From: Spizellomyces punctatus DAOM BR117
Taxonomy: Eukaryota; Chytridiomycota; Chytridiomycetes; Spizellomycetales; Spizellomycetaceae
Length of the DNA: 64,000 nucleotides
Assembly (NCBI RefSeq): GCF_000182565.1
Contig: NW_015971544.1
Coordinates: forward strand, 1,194,529-1,258,528
Direction of reading: 5' to 3'
The notes beneath the pieces were generated by a model, which saw only the letters and a program-made list of their open reading frames with translations, was not told the origin of the DNA and did not search any database. Both the position numbers and the translations under genes were made by a program. Below are positions 34,276-45,190 of this stretch, piece by piece (positions within the stretch are counted from its first letter, which is position 1; every line of letters starts with the position of its first letter).

Positions 34276-36760
34276 ATGGGACAATGGCAAAACCCGTGAA
34301 AGCGCAAGTTTCAAGCCTTAGTTTCCAAGGATTTCGAAGGGCGTGCTAATTATGTTGTACTTTTAGTCTGGTTATTGGAGCGTTGAACGGAAACTTCAAG
34401 CAAGCTTTGATAAAGATTAATGGAATTAACGCTAAGCACGGCCCCTTTGACCTGCTTCTTTGTGTGGGGGATTTCTTTGGTGCGGATGAGACGGACAACG
34501 CAGCGGTAAAAGAGCTGCTGGAAGGCGATATATCAGGTGAGGACAATCCCGGACTCGCCGACCCCGCAAAGCTTATCCCTAAGACTCGGAAAAGTGCCAG
34601 TGCCCACGTACATTATTGCTGGTCGCCATACCCTTCCAAAGCCTGTGCTCGAAGCCGTGGAGAACAATGGCGGGGAAATTTGTAACAACTTGGTTTTCTT
34701 GGGTAAAAGCGACTGGATTTGGAGGTTTTGAAGGAAAAGCACTAAAAGTTGGATACCGCTTTCAGGCAACAGTGGAGTGATGACCACGGTTCAGGGATTG
34801 AAGATAGCGTACTTGAGTGGTACATACGATGCAAAGTCTTACCCAAGCGGAGTAGATCAAGCACCAGATCAGACAGCGATGCACTATACAGAGACGACTG
34901 TCCGGTCATTGAGCAGCTCAGGGACTGGATCCGTGCATGGTTCTACTGGTGTCGATATTTTCATTACCACTGAATGGGCTGAGGGGATTACCCAAGGATC
35001 TGCGGCAGCCTCAAAACTTCCAGAAGGAACAGATCCAAGAAGCTCAAAACCTGTTGCCGACCTTGCCGTGGCATTGCAGCCACGATACCACTTTGCAGGA
35101 TCAGCGGGGGTGTTCTTTGAGCGTGAACCATACAGTAACAGGGGTTCGGCTGGGCATGTGACTAGATTCATCGGGCTTGGCGAGTTTGGAGCCGCAAACA
35201 AACAGCGGGTACGTACACGAGCCGCAAATATCTTCGAAGCGCGAATGATCTTTCTTATGGTAATTTGTTGTAGTGGTTCTATGCAATGAACATCGTGCCG
35301 TTGTCCCAAATGGAAAGCTCGCAGTTGAATGTAAAACCCCCGAATACAACCACATGTCCGTTACCATTCGGCAATACATCTAAAAAGCGGGCGCTGGATG
35401 AGGTATGGTCCAATCCTGCTTACCTCGCAAATTATTTAATGTTTATGGTGTCGAACTATTGCAATGCCTTTTACAGGTTCCGGACAGTTTCTTTTTCAAT
35501 AATGCGGGAGCGCGGGGAGGCCAGAAACGACAGGCCAATGGTCGACGTAAGTATGCGACCGAGCGCGACGCGAGAAACAAGTTTCTGGTCTTGCTCATCT
35601 ATTTATATTTCAGCACCACCACGTAAATACGTATGCCATCGATGCCAGCAGCCAGGCCATTGGCTGGAGGATTGTCCTGTCAATCCTAAAGAACTCACTC
35701 GAACGCCGCCTGAAAAATATGTCTGTCGCTTGTGCAATGTTCCCGGGCATTATATTAACGACTGTCCCCATGCTGATCGAAACCTGCGAGGACCCAAAGC
35801 CACAGATACGATATTAAACCGCGATGGTATGTTAATACTTTAACATTTACAAAACAGGGCGCATTCTCACCCCCTGACTCTTTCAGCCGGGCAATGTTGG
35901 TTTTGCTTGTCAAATCCAGCATTGGAAAAGCAGTTGATTGTTTCGATTGGTTCCGAGGTGTACTTGACACTCGCAAAGGGGGGTTTGGTGGATTGGGGTG
36001 GACATATGCTGGTTGTGCCGATAGCACATTATACAAGCATGCGTCAAATGCAGACGCTGGACGGAGCGGAAGGTGCCACAGCGCAGGCGGCGTTGGCGGA
36101 AATGGAGAAATTCAAATCTGCATTGCGGGATATGTATACCGCTCGAGGAGATATAATGGTTTGCTTTGAAATTTTTGGTGGCGGTGGAAATGCGGATGTG
36201 ATGCGCATGCAGCATATGCACTTGCAGGTACGCTCTCGCTTGTGTCCAGTTATTGGATCTTTCCCTTGACGTTATCATCATGATGAACAGCTCGTGCCAT
36301 TACCGGCGGATTTGTTACCGGATCTGGAAAAGGTATTCCTTGAAGAGGCTGCTGCGGAGGGCTTGGAGGTTGTACAAGATGGACGTCTACCGGATGCAGT
36401 TACCGCACCCTACTGTCGCGTAGAAATTCCAGCAACTGAACAAACGCGCGTATTTGTATTTCGTCCATCTGCAGCAAAGGTGGAAGAAGTGAGGAAGCTG
36501 ACTCTGGAAGCTGCGCAGGGTGGCAGACGTCCACCTCGTGTAATGAACTTGCAGTTTGGAAGGTAACGTTAAGAGTCGTGTCTCGGGCATCGTCTCTGTC
36601 GAAACATCCTTAATGAATCAAAATGTTGCGTGTTTTCAGAAAAGTGTTATCAACACTGCTTGGCAAGCCCGATCGTATTAATTGGAAGAACTGTATTTTA
36701 CCGGAAACAGAAGAGCAAAGGCTAACAGAAGAGATGCGAAGACTAGTAAAATTAGGCTGA
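34276..36760 (+). CDS. CWF19-like protein 1 (Drn1/CWF19L1 family), splicing-associated
   Basis: Spliceosome/lariat-turnover factor related to the debranching-enzyme cofactor Drn1. The N-terminal metallophosphatase-like domain reads LVIGALNGNFKQALIKING, FDLLLCVGDFFG and PTYIIAGRHTLPKPV, then IAYLSGTYD and VDIFITTEWAEGI. A linker carries two CCHC zinc knuckles (YVCHRCQQPGHWLEDCP and YVCRLCNVPGHYINDCP, about 35628-35770). CwfJ domain 1 opens CWFCLSNPALEKQLIVSIGS and includes GHMLVVPIAHY and MRMQHMHLQ. CwfJ domain 2 runs through RVFVFRP and PPRVMNLQFGRKVL to the end. About eight introns are present. The start is tentative: MGQWQNP at 34276 splices in phase to LVIGALNG. Confidence 0.9.
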
Positions 36761-36972
36761 TTCATAATTATCATCTTACAAGGCGGGTATAAAAACTAGC
36801 GTAACATGTACAAAGGCAACGTCTAAGAGTGTTTTGCCTGCCCATCTGCAAAACACCGCGGCTGATAATGGCTGAAGGAATAATGTATCGGAATAATAGG
36901 TGGAGGGAACAAGAGGTGATCCGCCTCAGAGCGATGGGCCACCTCCTCTGCGACAGACAAATAATGCTGCCT

Positions 36973-37572
36973 TTAAGGCTCGGGTACACCCATGTTTCCC
37001 TTTCGCAGATGCGTTTCCAGTCCGTCCTTGAACCCCTGCTCCACCGCCTTTGCTTCCTCAACCAGCTTTTCGACAATGGTTTCCAAACCTTGTCGTCCGC
37101 GAGCAGCGTTTTTATGGAATGAATTGACCGCGCTCTCTTCCACCAGTTTAGCTCCGTAGCTCAACACTCCCATTGCGCTCACGGCCGCCTGTTGCGTAAA
37201 AACTGTCTTCCCTTCTGGATGTTCTGGGTCCGCTTTGTACTCGCACTTCTCCTCCAAGTTTATGAACGATCGCATGCTTAGGTTTGTCGATATCGCTGTA
37301 TATGTCTGCGATCGGGGGTCCAGATAGGAGATCTCTCTAAAGTAGGCCACTTCTGGGATGGGAAGGATACGACGTAGGAGGGCTGGTGCAGATTGTTTGC
37401 AACAGAGAAGACGTTCGGTTGTGAGAATGCCCGTTTCTGGATCTACAGACCGATCGAGCACGTCCACGGAGAGGACGTGTGAGGAGTATTGGTTTGGATA
37501 CTTTTGCCAATTTGCTAGCGTGAGGGTGCACCAAGGATGGGCAAAGAGGTATTCGGTTTCAAAGAGCTTCAT
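36973..37572 (-). CDS. PRELI/MSF1-family mitochondrial lipid-transfer protein (Ups/SLMO-like)
   Basis: Single-exon frame of 199 residues starting MKLFETEYLFAHPWCTLTLA. The PRELI/MSF1 domain fills most of the length: YPNQYSSHVLSVDVLDRSVD, TERLLCCKQSAPALLRRI, YFREISYLDP, and a C-terminal helix (GLETIVEKLVEEAKAVEQGF). Family members shuttle phosphatidic acid or phosphatidylserine across the mitochondrial intermembrane space with Mdm35/TRIAP1. The opening MKLFETEYLFAHPW and the length favour the Ups2/PRELID3 branch, but substrate is inference. A longer frame continues upstream, yet similarity begins at this Met. Confidence 0.88.
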   Translation of the reverse strand: MKLFETEYLFAHPWCTLTLANWQKYPNQYSSHVLSVDVLDRSVDPETGILTTERLLCCKQSAPALLRRILPIPEVAYFREISYLDPRSQTYTAISTNLSMRSFINLEEKCEYKADPEHPEGKTVFTQQAAVSAMGVLSYGAKLVEESAVNSFHKNAARGRQGLETIVEKLVEEAKAVEQGFKDGLETHLRKGNMGVPEP

Positions 37573-37943
37573 TTTCAGCGACGACGGCGGGAAACACGCT
37601 AGTAGGGGATGAGGACAATCGGTACTTGCAGGCACGTCTTACAATGGAGAACTAGCTCTACGCGGCAACGTCTTCAACGCACGGAAGTAACTTGCTTTTC
37701 GTTGGCAGCTCGTCGTCCTTTTGACAGTCTCCGTCGCCACCGCACAGAAAGTTGCTCTTTTTTTGGGAGCAAATCGTTTTTCCCGATTTTTTCCATGCAG
37801 CTTGTTGCTATAGCAATTCACGTGATTGTCGATCACACGCGACTTGGATTACGTTATGGCGCGAAAGTTGGAACGTCAGAATAATTCAACGCAGTTTTAC
37901 GGAACGCACCTCACCTAGTTTTACCACCACGTTTTGAATAACC
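37573..37943. promoter_or_regulatory. Divergent intergenic region
   Basis: About 370 bp between the PRELI-family gene (-) and a small plus-strand gene, expected to hold both promoters. No gene is supported here. Confidence 0.4.
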
Positions 37944-38274
37944 ATGAGCCAAGCAGCGTTTTCCAACAAGGAGTTTCACGCCGCCCCCGAACGTAAAAAG
38001 TTTACTGAAAGGGTGGACTACGAGAAACCTTCTCGTGAAATCCTCGAAGAACTTCATCATGGCCCCATTTTGGCGAGCACTGTCGGTATTACGGCCGAAG
38101 TTGTTCAGAGCCCTAGGGACCAAGCAAACTCAAGGAGTGACTCCATGACTAGCCTGTTTGGCGATCACGGAGGTGAGTTCTGATAATAGCTCAGTATTAC
38201 GGTCGGAACGTTGGCTGTCTCTCATAATTCGTACACGATCAGATGCGACTACTCGTGCCAAGAACAGTTGGTAG
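37944..38274 (+). CDS. Small hydrophilic protein of unknown function
   Basis: Family not recognised. Exon 1 (37944-38172) begins MSQAAFSNKEFHAAPERKKF. A clean GTGAGT intron (38173-38242) joins exon 2 (38243-38274), encoding DATTRAKNSW-stop in phase. The product of about 86 residues is charged, with no signal peptide, membrane helix or cysteine. The middle (KPSREILEELHHGPILASTV) may form one helix. The canonical splice sites keeping the frame open to a stop argue that it is a real gene. Confidence 0.55.
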
Positions 38275-38471
38275 TTATTGGCTGAATTTGTTCAGATATT
38301 TTGAATTTCTTGTGCAATTTGTATAGTAGGAGCATCATTGGTACAAAATATCGTGCTCGTTATTGATCGAGCTATGCTCACCTCACTTGAGATACTTTTA
38401 CTGGACGACTAACTACGACAATCTAGCTAGTAAAAGATAATTTCAAAGAACCAATTGCCAATGTCCTTGCG

Positions 38472-41087
38472 TCAAATTAATGGTGCCGCGCACCCATCAC
38501 CTCTAGGATCCGATCCCCCAGCCCACATTTTATTCAATCTTCGTTCTATAATCTGCCCTCGTCCAAACATGGCCCTCTCACGGCCAGAAAGCACCTTTAC
38601 ATTATGTCCCATGTGTTTCAGTTGCTCTACAACGTCATCATCGATGCCTTCCTCAATGAAAACAAACCCATTTTCTGGTGCGATACAGATCCTTCGCGCA
38701 TCCAATGCACTCTGAGGGCTCATTTTGTGATGAAGAAGGTTCAAGAGAACTTGCACGTGTCCTTGGGGTTGCATAAAGCCACCTGTAATAAGCTGTGTGA
38801 GAAAGTGTTCCAAGCATTAGTCTTCATGGACGACTCTAACCCATAACCCCATAGCAGTAGAGAAGTTCCTGCGTCCCTGGCATGGTAACCATCGCTGGAC
38901 TGTAATTGCAAATCATTATTACTCAACCAATCCTTATGACGCTGATTTCGTGGCTCTCACATGATGGTATGATATGGCCTTTTACCAGGTGCCACGACAT
39001 TTGCGGATGCCGGATCCAGGGAAAATCCACAGCCGCGACTTTGGAGAGCCACCCCAGTCCCTTTACCAACAATTCCCTGCAAATAGGTGATTTGACAGCG
39101 TTAGAGCGGACACCTCCTGAGATAGAGTTCCCTTCATGCCTCTCACCGTTCCGCAGGAGTAATATAGTGAGTTCTAGTATGAGAGTGTATCAATGATCAC
39201 AGCACCGGGCCATTTCCAGTACGGAAGACTTCACTTACAATGAAACTGCAGGCATTTCCCTCCTCATCGACAACGGAGAAGCTGAAAATAGAAATTTAGA
39301 CAACTAGAGAAGAGAAGTTATCATGAGCTATACTGACTACACAGTATCTGAAGAATGTTTTGGTGATCCGTGCTTCACATCTACAGCTGCCTTGGTAGGA
39401 TCAAAGATGAGAGAACGCTCTTCCAGATATTCCTATCAGTCGACAGTTCAATTTGTCAGCTCTGCGGCCCTTCTTGGCAGTACAAATGCACTAAACACCT
39501 TTCTCAGAAGCCCTTCGACAGGAACCGACGTAACATCTGAAGAATAACAGAGCATATATCATAAGTCCAGGTCCTCTTTCAGTTACACACTAACACAGTA
39601 ATCACCTGGATCCGCCACATGGAATTGCCCATCAGCGAAGCCCATTCGTAAAGCTTCAATGACAATGTGGAGATATTCAGCAGAGTTGTGGCGCAAATGA
39701 GAAAGGTTCTTGATCCGCCCTTTCCTTTCCAAGGCGTCGATGATACCCAAAGCCAAAAGGGCAACAATCCTACGGCCAAAAACAAGATGTTTGCCGTGTC
39801 ATGTCATGGCAGCGTCAAAGAAATGCGACATACCCTTGCCCGTTGGGCGGATGCTCATGAACTGTCACGCCTTGGTAGTCTATCGAAATAGGGTCTGTTG
39901 GAGTACTTGTGTGTTGCTCAAGGTCCTCAAGGGTTAGCACACCACCTGCCAATCCAGCTTAGAATTGGCAAAAAGGAACATGAATGGGTTTGATGACCCT
40001 ACCGGCCGCTTGTACCGCTTCCACAAGAGACTCTGCAATGCGACCCGAATAGAAACCGCTTTTACCAACCGTGGCCAACTGTCGAAAAGTTCTAGTACTA
40101 AACTTTAGTAACAGACGCTCTGCCACTTGCGACATCTAGTAACTTACTCGGCCAACTCTGGTAGTCTCATAAGGTCTCCTTCTCGAGGAGCTTTTCCATT
40201 CAGCAATAGCTCCCCACCATTTGGAGACGCGGTTTTAAGCTTCTTTTCTGATGTGCTCCACAGATGAGCCGCCACATCCGACACCGGAAACCCATTGTCG
40301 GCTAGCGATATTGCTGGTTCGAGAATATCCGACATTGTGAGTTTCCCGGAACCAAAGAGATCTATTGTATCTATCCACCCAGCTGCCGCGCCTGGAACAG
40401 TGACCTATAACAAATTGAGTCGGTCTTCTCGACGAAATCCCCGAGCTGTGATCAGCAGTAAACAGTCTCTTACGGCGAAAGGATGGGTAGGAGGGATAAC
40501 ATCCTTAATGCCTTTGTTTTTAACTAGCTCGAGTGTTAGACCCACCGGGGCACGACCCGAACCATTCAGCTGCGCAGTATGTTAATTTTTAAAAGATCTT
40601 GGGAATGCCTGGATCTGACATACCCCTTTTACGGCTTTTGTTTTCGCGTCATAATATAAGCAGAAGCAATCACCGCCAATGCCCGTAGAAGTTGGCTCTG
40701 AATGGGGCGTCTACTTAAGCATATGATAAAGAAGCAGCGTCAATATTTTTGCCCACCTGTTACATTCATGCATGCCGCTACCTAAAAATGCGCATAACAT
40801 GGTCAGTGGAAAGTAAGTGGACTCCATCAGAAATTGAGTCCATGAACGGACCGCAACAGCTGCATCTGCAGCGTTTCCTCCTGATAAATAATAGTCAAAA
40901 AAGGCTCGGTTGCAGCTATTGCCAAACGTGTAAACATACCTCTCGCCAAAATGCCGAGTCCGGCTTGTACAGCTAGAGGCTGGGTGGCAGCCACCATAGC
41001 CTTCCGACTATACACTACCGACCTGCGAGAGTTGAACTCCCAAGGCTCGTGCGTAATAACCTCTGTGGCAATCTGCGGAGCAGCCAT
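38472..41087 (-). CDS. Gamma-glutamyltranspeptidase family protein (bacterial YwrD-like branch)
   Basis: Ntn-hydrolase of the gamma-glutamyltransferase superfamily, expected to self-cleave before a catalytic Thr. The N-terminus is [20 protein letters not shown], followed by the typical [20 protein letters not shown] and GLGILARG. The catalytic region reads PKHSSDT, intron, [15 protein letters not shown] (about 39250-39380); the Thr of SDTV would be the nucleophile. The small subunit continues [42 protein letters not shown] and [19 protein letters not shown], and the C-terminus is [15 protein letters not shown]. No signal peptide is seen, so a cytosolic enzyme is likely, in contrast to vacuolar Ecm38-type GGTs. 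About ten introns are present. Confidence 0.85.
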
Positions 41088-41254
41088 CGTTCAAATCGTA
41101 CTTGAGCTCATCGTTGGAACCTTCTGCCCGATCAGCGATGGGCTGGCGGAATCTGCGCCACATTGCTGTGCCACTTACGAGAAGTGCTGATTCAATCGCA
41201 ATGTTGCTTCCGTTTTGTGTCTACCTGATTTTCTTCACCAGCAAGACAATAACG
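41088..41254. promoter_or_regulatory. Short divergent promoter, GGT-like (-) and HPRT (+)
   Basis: 167 bp between two diverging start codons. Both genes must be driven from this interval; no specific box is recognised. Confidence 0.5.
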
Positions 41255-42367
41255 ATGAAGTCCGCGAAATGGATAGATATCAAGGACGATGACGGATATG
41301 ATTTGGAGGTATGCAAAACTGGTGGAATTTCTTTTATGTATCAGTGTTGCTCATTGCGTGTAAATAGCACTTTGTGCTTCCAACCCACTATGAAAAAGAT
41401 CTGCAGAGGGTGCTTGTACCTTACGGACTCATTCGAGACAGGGTCTCGAAATTAGCTCAAATGATTGCTGCAGAGTGTGAAAATCCCTTGGTAGCTTGTT
41501 GCGTCCTCAAGGTACATATGTCTGTGTCTGGTCCCATCCCATTCTTTGGTTTCTCAAGGCCGATCACTCTATTTCAGGGAGCGCACGGATTTTTTGCTCA
41601 CTTGATGGAAGATCTCAAAAAGCAAAAGAATAGACGAGGGGAATCCAGTACGTCATTCTTTCCCTTTCTTGCTACCATATGCATTATAGTGATGAAATTT
41701 TAGTCCCCCTTCGACTGGAATTTATCAAGGTGAAAAGCTACGAGAATGATCAATCTACCGGCAACGTCACCATATCCCTATCTGAGGAGGACATGCAGGC
41801 CTTTAAGGGGAAGGATCTATTGATAGTTGAAGACATTGTGGATACAGGTACGAAATAGAGGTGACAGCTCTCTGCGGCTGACATTAACCAGTCGCTTTCT
41901 TGGCTTAACAGGGAAAACGATGGTCGCACTCATAGAACGATTGAAGCAGTATAACCCTGCCAGCATTCGAGTTGTGAGCCTCCTGCTAAAGAAGACCGAT
42001 CGAAGTAACAAATATGTGTACGTTAATGACCAAATTTCTCGATTGACATGTGTGCAGAAGGAAACTGAATTTAAGAATCTTCTGTGTCCACTAGTCCGGA
42101 CTATGTTGGATTTGCCATACCAGATCTCTTTGTTGTTGGGTAAGTGTGAATTAGCAGGTAAAATTGTTTTAGTGAATATACCAACACCACCCTCCTGTCA
42201 ATCTTGCATGGATATAGTTACTGCGTAAGTTTGAAGGTTTGTTTCTTCGAAAGGTAAAATATGCTCAGATTGCCTCCCATATGCAGCTGGATTATAATGA
42301 ACATTTCCGAGATCTTGATCATATTGCCGTAATATCTGATCATGGGAAGACAGCCTACGCGGAATAG
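41255..42367 (+). CDS. Hypoxanthine-guanine phosphoribosyltransferase, animal-type
   Basis: Purine salvage enzyme making IMP/GMP from hypoxanthine/guanine and PRPP. Exons join as MKSAKWIDIKDDDGYDLE, HFVLPTHYEKDLQRVLVPYG, VACCVLK, GAHGFFAHLMEDLKK, IPLRLEFIKVKSYENDQSTG and LLIVEDIVDTG (PRPP motif), KTMVALIERLKQYNP, VVSLLLKKTDRSNKYV, PDYVGFAIPDLFVVG and YCLDYNEHFRDLDHIAVISD. The order, length (about 220 residues) and FVVGYCLDYNEHFRDL segment match vertebrate and bacterial HPRT rather than the yeast Hpt1 type. Splice phases check through every junction. Confidence 0.93.
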
Positions 42368-42691
42368 AAGCGGATGCATGTATTAAGGATAATCAAATGA
42401 ATCATCACTTTTTAAATAGATAAATAGTCTTGTTTACGGTGCCATGTCAATGTGCAAAGGCGAAAAACAGTGTTCGATGATTTCTGTTCGCGTCAAAGCA
42501 GGAGTTAAAAATAACAATGACTGTCATCACACTGCCCCAAATATCAGGGCATTCCTTATTAGTGGCGTATACCCTATTTTGACAGATCGCTTTTCGATAA
42601 ATCCGCCCTCCTCGTGCGTGTTCCTGTTGAGAAACAGGTCGTGCTGATAGAAATCTCAAAGTGCATTCATACCCGTTAAGCTACTGCAACG
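42368..42691. other. Intergenic, no gene supported
   Basis: About 320 bp between HPRT and the ArfGAP gene, the right part being the latter's promoter. Nothing further recognised. Confidence 0.35.
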
Positions 42692-44853
42692 ATGAGTGGT
42701 CTAAGTGAACGTGAAAAGAAAAAGCGTGACGAGCAGAATGTTAAAATCTTGCAAGAACTTTTGGCTTTGCCCGAGAATCAGGCGTGTGCTGACTGTGGAG
42801 AAAGAGGTGAGGTTGGGGGGGAGGATGGATGAACGCGACATGAGCGTGTCGTACTGGAGCAAACGTTTTGAGATGGCAATGAAGCGACTAACGGAAGGTT
42901 TCGATGTAATGCAGGACCCCGCTGGGCGTCGTCCAACCTGGGAGTCTTTCTATGTACGTATGGCCAATCTTTGAGAACTGTGTAATGTCACAACTTTCTG
43001 CTCACCGTACAACTGGTCGTTTTGTGCAGGCATCCGCTGTGGAGGATTGCATCGAAAACTGGGTACTCACATCTCCAAAATCAAATCGGTTACCCTCGAT
43101 TCATGGACTCCTGAGCAGATTCAGGTGGGTGCTGCATAATGTACCAGGAATGGCCCAAGTATCTGACACGGCTGCGTATTCAGGTCATGAGAGACTGGGG
43201 AAATAAGAAAGCCAATGAAAGGTTTCTTGCTGGTGGAGGCCCGGTTGTACCATCCCACAGTGATTACGACATGGAAATGTACATTCGCAACAAGTACGAG
43301 AAAAGGACGTTTGAGAGTCCTGGCGGAGCGGTACGTAGCAAACAGTCAAGAGAAAGAACATAAAAACCGTCTCTCAAACTTCTACAACCTTTTCGTTACC
43401 AGGCTCGTATCCAAGATGCCAACCTCGCCAGAGATGCCACTGTCTATGCCGCCCAATTGCGTACCCTAGCTGGCATGGGATTCCACGACCAAGCCCGCAA
43501 CATTGTGGCATTGAAGCGTTCGAATGGCAACATTGACTCTGCCGTCGAATTGATAGTGTCTCTGCAGAGAGGAGACGGGGGACAGAGCAGTGCAGCTGGC
43601 GGATCTAAGAATGCAAGCAGGTCGGGTACGCCGGGACCGTCGTCAGTACGTGACACCGTTCACAACCAGGCGAGAAACGCCGTTCAAGCCGCTCTTATAT
43701 CTCTTCAAGCCATGGGCTTCAACAATGAGGAAGAGAACCTTCAAGCCCTCAGAGCTACCAATGGACAGTTGGATGCTGCCGCCAACATGCTACTAGATGC
43801 AAGGAACAGGAGAATGTCACAACAGATAAGTGCAAGCGCTCAGCCGCCGGCCCTTCCACCCAGAAACGAATCTATAGCCGCCAATCCCAACTTTGTGCTT
43901 GAACCGCCCACATCTGCGAACCGAGGAAACAGGGTACAAAGACAACAGGTAGCTGGGCAACAACAACAGCAACAACCTTCACAGCCATCCCAATCTCAAA
44001 ATGATCCATTCGGAGGGTTTGGAGGCGATTTGTTCAGTGCTCCCCAACAGCAAGTCGCTCCACAGCAACAACAGCAACTGCAGCAACCTTCCAACCCTCT
44101 AACCGACCTCTTTGGCGCCCCAGAACCCTTTCAACAGCCACAAGCTCCCCAAGCCCAAGCCCAAGCACCATCCCGAGCTGCTCCTGCAAAAGAATCGATC
44201 ATGTCCCTCTTTAATACTCCCAACCCTCATCAACCTGCTCTGGGCTTCCAAAACCCAAATATGGGAATGCAATACTTCAACCAGGCGGGTGGTGGCGGTT
44301 TCCCCCAACATCAACAACAAATGTTCCCTCAGCACCAGCAGCAAATGTTTGGCCACCAACAGTTCCAGCCTCAAATGATGGGCATGCAAAATTTGGGAAT
44401 GGGAGGCATGCAAAGGCCGGGAATGAATGGGATGCCGCAGCAGGCATATTCCAATGTGAACAACCCGTTTTCTGCATCTCAGCAGCAGCTGCCACAACAG
44501 CAACAGCAGCCGACATATGTGTACGGATCCAGGCCGAGTAATGTAAGTCTATATCTGCTTCGTTATGTACTTCTTCTGAGGCTATTATTAACGTATGCAT
44601 ATTCATATAGCCTTTCGGAGCTACTCAACCGGGTATGTTCACCACCTCGGCTGCCACCGTGCCACGGGCGCTCGACGTAGGTCTAGGTTCGGGAGGATTT
44701 GGTGGCTTCCAGCAGGCTCCGGACCAACAAGCTCAGGTTGCATCTAAACCGGATCCGTTCGCGGATTTGGGTCCCTCCTTTGGTGGGGCTGCGAGACCTC
44801 AGCAGCAGCAACAGCAGCAGCGACAGGTTTCTCAGCAGAACATGCTCTTTTAA
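42692..44853 (+). CDS. ArfGAP with two UBA domains and a glutamine-rich C-terminus (Gts1-like)
   Basis: Predicted activator of Arf GTPase in vesicle traffic. Exon 1 starts [20 protein letters not shown] and ends in CADCGERG. Splicing gives [34 protein letters not shown] and [10 protein letters not shown], completing the C-x2-C-x16-C-x2-C zinc finger and the catalytic Arg. The helical part of the domain includes [20 protein letters not shown] and [14 protein letters not shown]. Two UBA domains follow ([20 protein letters not shown] and [20 protein letters not shown]). The C-terminal half is Gln/Pro/Gly/Met-rich with CAA/CAG runs (about 43960-44520 and 44800-44830). The combination ArfGAP-UBA-polyQ is that of yeast Gts1; here there are two UBAs and an intact zinc finger. 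Start and stop are clear. Confidence 0.88.
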
Positions 44854-45190
44854 AGAAAGGATATAAACAAGGTTGGGTTGGTGTGTGGGTCAATTGTTTT
44901 TCATGGAATTATACAGTTCGGGTTGATACAGGAATAATGTGCGACTCCGTAGCCCGTTTGTAAGCGTCCGATAAAACATATATTTGTCATTGTGAATGCG
45001 TATAAACGTGCCCTGGCCATGTTAAGTTGCAGCCAAGCAACCATTGTATATCGAATGTCCCCAACCCACCAATCCCATTCCAGCAACCTGCCAAAGCGAA
45101 AGGACTACTTCCTAGCTACTTGCACATCGATTAGTATAATAAAATGCACCCAACCCTCTAAAAAATTGTCCCAAAATACATATGACAGTT
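44854..45190. other. Convergent intergenic region
   Basis: About 340 bp between the ArfGAP stop and the stop of the minus-strand prenyl synthase; expected to hold both 3' untranslated regions. No gene is seen. Confidence 0.4.

Noticed and set aside
44099-44606. Leu/His-rich minus-strand frames opposite the glutamine-rich part of the ArfGAP gene
   Set aside because: Antisense of CAA/CAG repeats always gives Leu-rich open frames.
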